This document shows, piece after piece, positions 59,671 to 64,000 of a stretch of 64,000 nt of DNA. Below the pieces are notes generated by a model. That model was given only the letters and a program-made list of their open reading frames with translations. It was not told where the DNA came from and ran no database searches. Position numbers and translations under genes: made by a program. How positions within the stretch are numbered: the stretch's first letter is position 1; the number at the start of each line of letters is the position of its first letter. The DNA is from Candidatus Pantoea gossypiicola (GTDB lineage Bacteria; Pseudomonadota; Gammaproteobacteria; Enterobacterales; Enterobacteriaceae): positions 124,001 through 188,000 of the forward strand of contig NZ_VWVM01000008.1 of NCBI RefSeq assembly GCF_008632075.1. The letters are read 5' to 3'.

Positions 59671-61581
59671 TTAAGACCGGCTCAGGCAATCCATCGCCAC
59701 CGCCCTGAAGCTGTTAAAATCGCTGCTGTCCCGGAGACGGGTCATCGCCCGTTCACGCAGGAACGTCACAAACAGATCGTATATCGCCATCGCCTCTTCA
59801 TATTCACTTTTGCTGATCGCCAGCAGGAAGATGACATAGGCGGTATCGTCTCCCCACGTGATGCCATGCGGTGCCAGTACGGTATAGACCACCGTTTTCT
59901 TTGCCAGCAGTCCCAGTGAGTGCGGCAGCGCAATCCCTTCGCCGAGCATGGTGCTGACAATCGCTTCACGCTCTTCAACCGACGGATAGAACGCCGCATC
60001 CACAAAGCCCTCAGTCTCCAGCTGATCGCACAGCTGACGGAACAGTTCAGACTGGGTCATCGGCCCGTCGACGATATGAAAGTGCTGGGCATCAAAAAAT
60101 TTCGCCAACATGTAGGGCCGGGTCCGGTCAACCAGCACCAGCTTGCCAATTTGCTCCAGCTGAAAACCAGTGGGAAACGGTGACATCACCACCACCGGTT
60201 TCTCTTTTTCACTGAGCCGGATGGTCGAGATAACAAAATCCTCGTCAATACGGCTGCGCGCCTCATATTCGCGCTGTGACAGGCGTGCCGTGACCTGTAA
60301 CTGCGGGTATTTACGCAGCAGCATTGCCTCAATCATGCGCAGCGTAGAGTTACCGCTGTCGCACACCAGCAGCACCTGCGGATGACGCTGATAGCCGACG
60401 TCATAGTGGCGCTCCAGCCCGACGCCAATATGCAGCACCAGAAAGCCGATCTCATTTTCGGAGATAACATATGGGGTATATTTCCCCCAGCTGGTTACCG
60501 CCGCTAAGGTGACATCGTAGGCCATCGGATAGTGCTGCTTGATGTTGCTGAGCAGCGGGTTGGGAATGTGGATCTGATAGCGCACCCGGGTAATCATGGT
60601 TTTGATGTGGGTAAGCAGATCGGCACGTAGCTGCTGATCAGCTTGCAGATTGAAGTTGTAATGCGTGTTGATAAAGCTGAGCAGGTAATCCACCAGCGCG
60701 TCGGCGTCATCGGCATTAATAGCGCTGGGGGCGATCGCCTGAATGCGCCGGGCTGCAATGTTGATCCGCAGCCAGTTCTCTTCTGCCGGTGAAATCGGTT
60801 TGCTGACCAGCGGGCGCATCAGATTAATCAGCTGATGCGCCGCTTCCCGAACGTCATCACCAATCTCCTCGGCACCCGAATCGTTAAGCGGGTAGCCTTC
60901 GCTGATGCGACGTACCGCCACTGCGCAGTAAAGCTGCAGATAGCGTTCACCCTCATCGCTAAGGCGGATAGTGTGTTCAGCAAAGCAGCGTTGCAGCAGC
61001 GGCTGGAGGGTTTCCAGCATGCCGCTGTTGAGCGCTTCAATGGTCAGCAGCGGACTCTCTGGCTGCGCCTGATCGATTTGCCATAGCAGATCGGTGAGAC
61101 AGGTCCGAATCGCCACTTCGCTGCCGAACAGTTTCATGCCGTAGTGTGGCTTACTCTCGATAGTGAGGTGATAGCGCCCCAGCCATTCGCGTACTTCTGC
61201 CATATCGTTCTGCAGGGTGGCGCGGCTGACAAACCACTCTTCGGCCAGCTCTTCAAGTTTCAGCGAATAAGCCGCAGTGAGAAAGCGAGTGAGCAGGTAG
61301 CGAACCCGGTCTGGCGAGGTGCGTGGCACCCGCAGCGGCGACGCGGTGTGCTGCTGCAGATGCTGAAAGCGCTGAGCATCCTCAATCTTCAGCTGATAGC
61401 CCGCGCCACGGCTCAGGATAAACTGCGCGCCATGCTCTGCCAGCAGCGCATTCAGCGCCGTGATATCGGTGCGCACAGTGCGGGTCGAGACGGCAAAACG
61501 CCGCGCCAGCTCATCCTGAGGCAGCGTTTCGTTTTGCAGGGCATCGAACAGTTGCGCAAGGCGCTGATTAGGAAATCTCAC
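59671..61581 (-). CDS. PRD-containing transcriptional regulator of the BglG/LicR type
   Basis: The 636-residue protein has an N-terminal helix-turn-helix (LPQDELARRFAVSTRTVRTDITALNALL), a second winged helix (about 95-140, YSLKLEELAEEWFVSRATLQNDMAEV), two PRD domains (about 165-385), an EIIB-like domain with phosphorylatable Cys in VLLVCDSGNS and a C-terminal EIIA-like domain with His in LPHSLG. PTS-dependent phosphorylation would tune it. GTG at 61581 (MRFPNQRLAQLF) is the likely start; the frame upstream only offers TTG. It stands downstream of the aldolase gene and so likely controls this operon. Confidence 0.88.
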   Translation of the reverse strand: MRFPNQRLAQLFDALQNETLPQDELARRFAVSTRTVRTDITALNALLAEHGAQFILSRGAGYQLKIEDAQRFQHLQQHTASPLRVPRTSPDRVRYLLTRFLTAAYSLKLEELAEEWFVSRATLQNDMAEVREWLGRYHLTIESKPHYGMKLFGSEVAIRTCLTDLLWQIDQAQPESPLLTIEALNSGMLETLQPLLQRCFAEHTIRLSDEGERYLQLYCAVAVRRISEGYPLNDSGAEEIGDDVREAAHQLINLMRPLVSKPISPAEENWLRINIAARRIQAIAPSAINADDADALVDYLLSFINTHYNFNLQADQQLRADLLTHIKTMITRVRYQIHIPNPLLSNIKQHYPMAYDVTLAAVTSWGKYTPYVISENEIGFLVLHIGVGLERHYDVGYQRHPQVLLVCDSGNSTLRMIEAMLLRKYPQLQVTARLSQREYEARSRIDEDFVISTIRLSEKEKPVVVMSPFPTGFQLEQIGKLVLVDRTRPYMLAKFFDAQHFHIVDGPMTQSELFRQLCDQLETEGFVDAAFYPSVEEREAIVSTMLGEGIALPHSLGLLAKKTVVYTVLAPHGITWGDDTAYVIFLLAISKSEYEEAMAIYDLFVTFLRERAMTRLRDSSDFNSFRAVAMDCLSRS

Positions 61582-61688
61582 AAGCGTTACCTGTTTGCAG
61601 ACAGAAAGTGGAAAGAGCAGCCTACGGCGATCGTCACGCAACGTCCATGTCGCGCGATCGGCCTGCTGCAGGCTGATCGTGTCGTTCT

Positions 61689-62429
61689 CTACGCCAGCAG
61701 CGTTTTACAGATGGCCAGTAGCTGCTGCACATCTTCAATGCGGGTCTCTCCGCTGGCTTTGTCGATGATCGAACTATAGACGTGCGGGATCACTTTGCTG
61801 ACGCCCGACGCCAGCGCAATGCGCACGATCTCGCCGAAATTGTCCAGATCGATACCGCCGGTGGGCTCCAGCCAGAAATCCTGTTTTGCACAGGCTTCCG
61901 CCACTGCGCGGTACTCATCCACCGCCTGCAGGCCGCCCATCGGGAAATATTTCACCGAGCTGCCGCCCATATCCTGCAGCATCGCAATCGCCGTTTCGAT
62001 GGGCACGATCCCGTCCTGCTCTTTTGCGCTTCGCGGTCCGGTGGAAATTTTCACCCGGCCCGGCGTGCCGGTGGGCGAGATCAGACCGTTCACGATGGTC
62101 TGTGACTGGCCCAGCAGCGCCCGGCTGGTAGCCACGCCGGTAAAGACCTGATTCACATGCTGCGGTTGCAGCACCGCCGAGATCTCACTCACCATCTGTG
62201 ACTGTTCAGGATCGCCCGCGCCCAGGCCTACCGAGAGTGCATTATCGATCAGCGCGGCATATTCACGCATATCAGCGATAGCGGCGTCATTGCTGGGGTA
62301 GTTTTTCGATAGCACGCCGACCAGCACGTGCCCTTCTGCTGCCTGCCAGATGGCGCGAGCGTTCTGTTTTGATCCCGCCAGGACGTTAAGGCAGATGCGA
62401 TCCTGATAAAAGTTGGGGGTCAGCGTCAT
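61689..62429 (-). CDS. dgaF: KDGP aldolase family protein (DgaF-like)
   Basis: The 246-residue protein belongs to the family (PF07071) whose Salmonella member DgaF cleaves 2-keto-3-deoxygluconate-6-phosphate to pyruvate and glyceraldehyde-3-phosphate. It has repeated features: RVKISTGPRS, KYFPMGGLQAVDEY, the Schiff-base-type FWLEPTGGIDLDNFGEIV and VIPHVYSSIIDKASGETR. Its start overlaps the stop of the DgaE-like gene (ATGA), so the two steps are translated together. Confidence 0.9.
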   Translation of the reverse strand: MTLTPNFYQDRICLNVLAGSKQNARAIWQAAEGHVLVGVLSKNYPSNDAAIADMREYAALIDNALSVGLGAGDPEQSQMVSEISAVLQPQHVNQVFTGVATSRALLGQSQTIVNGLISPTGTPGRVKISTGPRSAKEQDGIVPIETAIAMLQDMGGSSVKYFPMGGLQAVDEYRAVAEACAKQDFWLEPTGGIDLDNFGEIVRIALASGVSKVIPHVYSSIIDKASGETRIEDVQQLLAICKTLLA

Positions 62430-63547
62430 GCGTGTTTCTCTCCGTTCAACAGTGCCTGAATGCGGGTGAAAATAGTGTGCAGCTGTTCGGCGCTGACGCT
62501 GCGCACGTCCGCCTCAATGATTCCCTCGTTGGCTTTGTAGCCACGGAAGTAGATCGCGACGTCGCCCTTTTTCAGCGCCTGCACCAGATCGCCGGTGCGC
62601 TGCTGGATTGTGGCTTCATCGAACTTAATCTCAGCCCGGGCGATGTCGCGTCCGGCGGCATCCCACACGATGCGAGCCGTCACGCCATTCAGGCTATTGA
62701 GCTGCTCAATAAACGGCGTCATTTTTTCCACCATCTGCGCGCCGCTGATTTTTGGTTGTGTCAGATAGTTTTCGATTGCCTGGGTCAGGCCGAGAATGCC
62801 CTCTTTACCCACTTTCATCGCGCGGCCAATGCCGTTGGTCTGCCGTTTAACCCACTCAACGTAGTGGTGTCTGCCAATGACCAGCCCGCTGGTCGGTCCT
62901 TCAATCGCTTTCGCGCCGCTGTAGATCACCAGATCGGCACCCGCCTGGTAGTAGCATTGCAGATCCTCTTCCGCTGCCGCATCAACAATCAGCGGCACAC
63001 CATGTTCACGCGCAACCGCCGCGGCCTGCGCCACATCGAGATGGCTTTTCTGCACGCAGTGGTGCGATTTCACATAGAGGATTGCCGCGGTCTGTGGCGT
63101 GATCGCCGCCGCCAGCTGGGCAGGTGAGCACTCGTTGCTGTACCCCGCTTCCACCAGTTGCCCACCTCCCAGTGCCACCATGCTGCCGACCGGTGCGCCA
63201 TAGTTCACGTTGTGTCCTTTCGGCACTATAATCTGGTGCGGGATGGTCAGTGGTGCGGCGTGCAGGTTATCCACCAGCCAGTCATTGTCTTTCACAATCA
63301 CCGCCGCCACGCTCTGGGCGATACCGGCCGAGGCGCAGGAGACCACCAGCGCGTTCTCCACCTTTAACAGACCGGCGATATAAGCCCCGGTCTTATCCAC
63401 CAGATCTTTCATTTCGAAGTAGTGATCGAGACCATACTTCACCGTATCGATCACCTCACTCGACGGCGTCGAGACGCCGAGGATCGTCATACGGCCAGAG
63501 GCGTTAATTACCGGCTTCAGGCCATACTTTTCATATACCGAGTTCAT
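62426..63547 (-). CDS. dgaE: DgaE/SelA-like PLP-dependent ammonia lyase
   Basis: The 373-residue PLP enzyme is like Salmonella DgaE, which converts D-glucosaminate-6-phosphate to 2-keto-3-deoxygluconate-6-phosphate and ammonia. The PLP lysine is K213 in YSGAKAIEGPTSG; the region VDAAAEEDL supplies the Asp that binds the pyridine nitrogen. The start MNSVYEKYGLKPV at 63547 overlaps the amidohydrolase end by 17 bases and follows GAAGGAAAAGTGC. Substrate here may be another 2-amino sugar acid; no PTS genes are seen inside the window. Confidence 0.87.
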   Translation of the reverse strand: MNSVYEKYGLKPVINASGRMTILGVSTPSSEVIDTVKYGLDHYFEMKDLVDKTGAYIAGLLKVENALVVSCASAGIAQSVAAVIVKDNDWLVDNLHAAPLTIPHQIIVPKGHNVNYGAPVGSMVALGGGQLVEAGYSNECSPAQLAAAITPQTAAILYVKSHHCVQKSHLDVAQAAAVAREHGVPLIVDAAAEEDLQCYYQAGADLVIYSGAKAIEGPTSGLVIGRHHYVEWVKRQTNGIGRAMKVGKEGILGLTQAIENYLTQPKISGAQMVEKMTPFIEQLNSLNGVTARIVWDAAGRDIARAEIKFDEATIQQRTGDLVQALKKGDVAIYFRGYKANEGIIEADVRSVSAEQLHTIFTRIQALLNGEKHA

Positions 63548-64000
63548 GCACTTTTCCTTCTTCAGTCGCAATCCACTGACCCGCGACGACTGCCGCCAGC
63601 GGAACCAGATGCTTCTCACCGGCGACCTGTTCACCTTCTGAATCGATAAAGGGCCGGGTTTCCTCTTTGACGCTAAAAACAGTCAGGTCGGCGTCGTAGC
63701 CAACTTTCAGCTGGCCCTTACGCAGCAGGCGCAGTCCTGCAGCCGCATTGACCGTCACGCAGTCGATAACCTGCGGTAGCGTCATGCCGACGCTAAAAAA
63801 TTTCGACATCACATGCGCCAGGCTATGAACCGGCCCCGTCAGGCGATTACGGCAGTAAATGTCAGAGCTGATGGTGTCGGGCAGACTGCCCTGCGCAATC
63901 GCCACGCGGGCGACCTCGAAGCTGAAGCTGGCGCTGCCGTGGCCGACATCGAGTTTTACACCCCGCGCAATAGCCTGTCTGACCGCCGCTTTAAGTTCGC
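63531..64000 (-). CDS. Amidohydrolase/deacetylase family metallohydrolase, 5' part outside window
   Basis: About 156 C-terminal residues are present, in frame to the edge. They show LDVGHGSASFSFEVARVA, PDTISSDIY (metal-ligand Asp) and the late VGYDADLTVF barrel-closing segment of dihydroorotase- or adenine-deaminase-like hydrolases. In related operons it stands before DgaE/DgaF-like genes and probably removes an acyl group from the sugar acid. The start lies right of position 64000. Confidence 0.9.
   Translation of the reverse strand, partial: ELKAAVRQAIARGVKLDVGHGSASFSFEVARVAIAQGSLPDTISSDIYCRNRLTGPVHSLAHVMSKFFSVGMTLPQVIDCVTVNAAAGLRLLRKGQLKVGYDADLTVFSVKEETRPFIDSEGEQVAGEKHLVPLAAVVAGQWIATEEGKVHELGI

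Overview
The window is a 64 kb stretch of an Enterobacterales chromosome with about 60 genes. Gene order and protein sequence point to Erwiniaceae, most likely Pantoea or a close relative. The blocks hldE-glnE-ygiF-ygiM-cca-uppP-folB-plsY-tsaD, rpsU-dnaG-rpoD-mug-ileX, fadH-rlmG-ygjP-ygjR-alx-sstT, uxaCBA-exuT-exuR, yqjABCDEKFG, rnpB-rsmI-lpoA-yraN-diaA-dolP and yhaK-yhaJ all match the 66-71 min region of E. coli. The genus is an inference from synteny and protein similarity remembered from the families; no search was run.

Layout: 1-11 kb holds LPS heptose, nitrogen (GlnE), tRNA CCA-adding, undecaprenyl-phosphate, folate, phospholipid and t6A-tRNA genes. 11-15.5 kb is the macromolecular synthesis operon rpsU-dnaG-rpoD, whose dnaG-rpoD gap carries a tandem ERIC-like repeat. 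15.5-17.9 kb holds a TetR gene overlapping mug, a divergent SDR gene, an operator cluster and tRNA-Ile(CAU). 17.9-23.3 kb is accessory: a decayed sigma-54 activator fragment, an AT-rich gap and a four-gene chaperone-usher operon of the Yhc/DUF1120 type. 23.4-30.5 kb has ddlA, a MASE1-GGDEF cyclase, a carbonic anhydrase-SulP pair, a possible small RNA locus, a P4-type acid phosphatase and a PgeF-like protein.

30.7-40 kb is fadH, rlmG, ygjP, a ClC channel, ygjR, an alx gene behind a yybP-ykoY (Mn2+) riboswitch, and sstT. 40.3-40.9 kb is a chromosomal ccdAB toxin-antitoxin pair with a 31-bp palindromic operator. 41-48 kb is the hexuronate system: exuT imports, uxaC-uxaB-uxaA convert galacturonate to 2-keto-3-deoxygluconate, and exuR represses through three visible operators. 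48-53 kb is the yqj cluster (DedA transporter, EnvZ connector, inner-membrane stress proteins, glutathionyl-hydroquinone reductase). It is followed by a cloverleaf-like repetitive element and rnpB, with a fragment of the rnpB 3' end duplicated downstream. 53-59.6 kb is envelope and replication housekeeping plus yhaK/yhaJ. The last 4.3 kb is a sugar-acid or amino-sugar catabolic operon (amidohydrolase, DgaE-like lyase, KDGP aldolase, PRD/BglG-type regulator), cut by the window end.

Most of the window is ordinary core genome. The points most worth a second look are the structured element at 52.7 kb, the possible small transcript at 28.75-28.89 kb, the TetR-mug coupling, the ccdAB locus with an altered CcdB C-terminus, and the ERIC-like tandem inside the rpoD operon.
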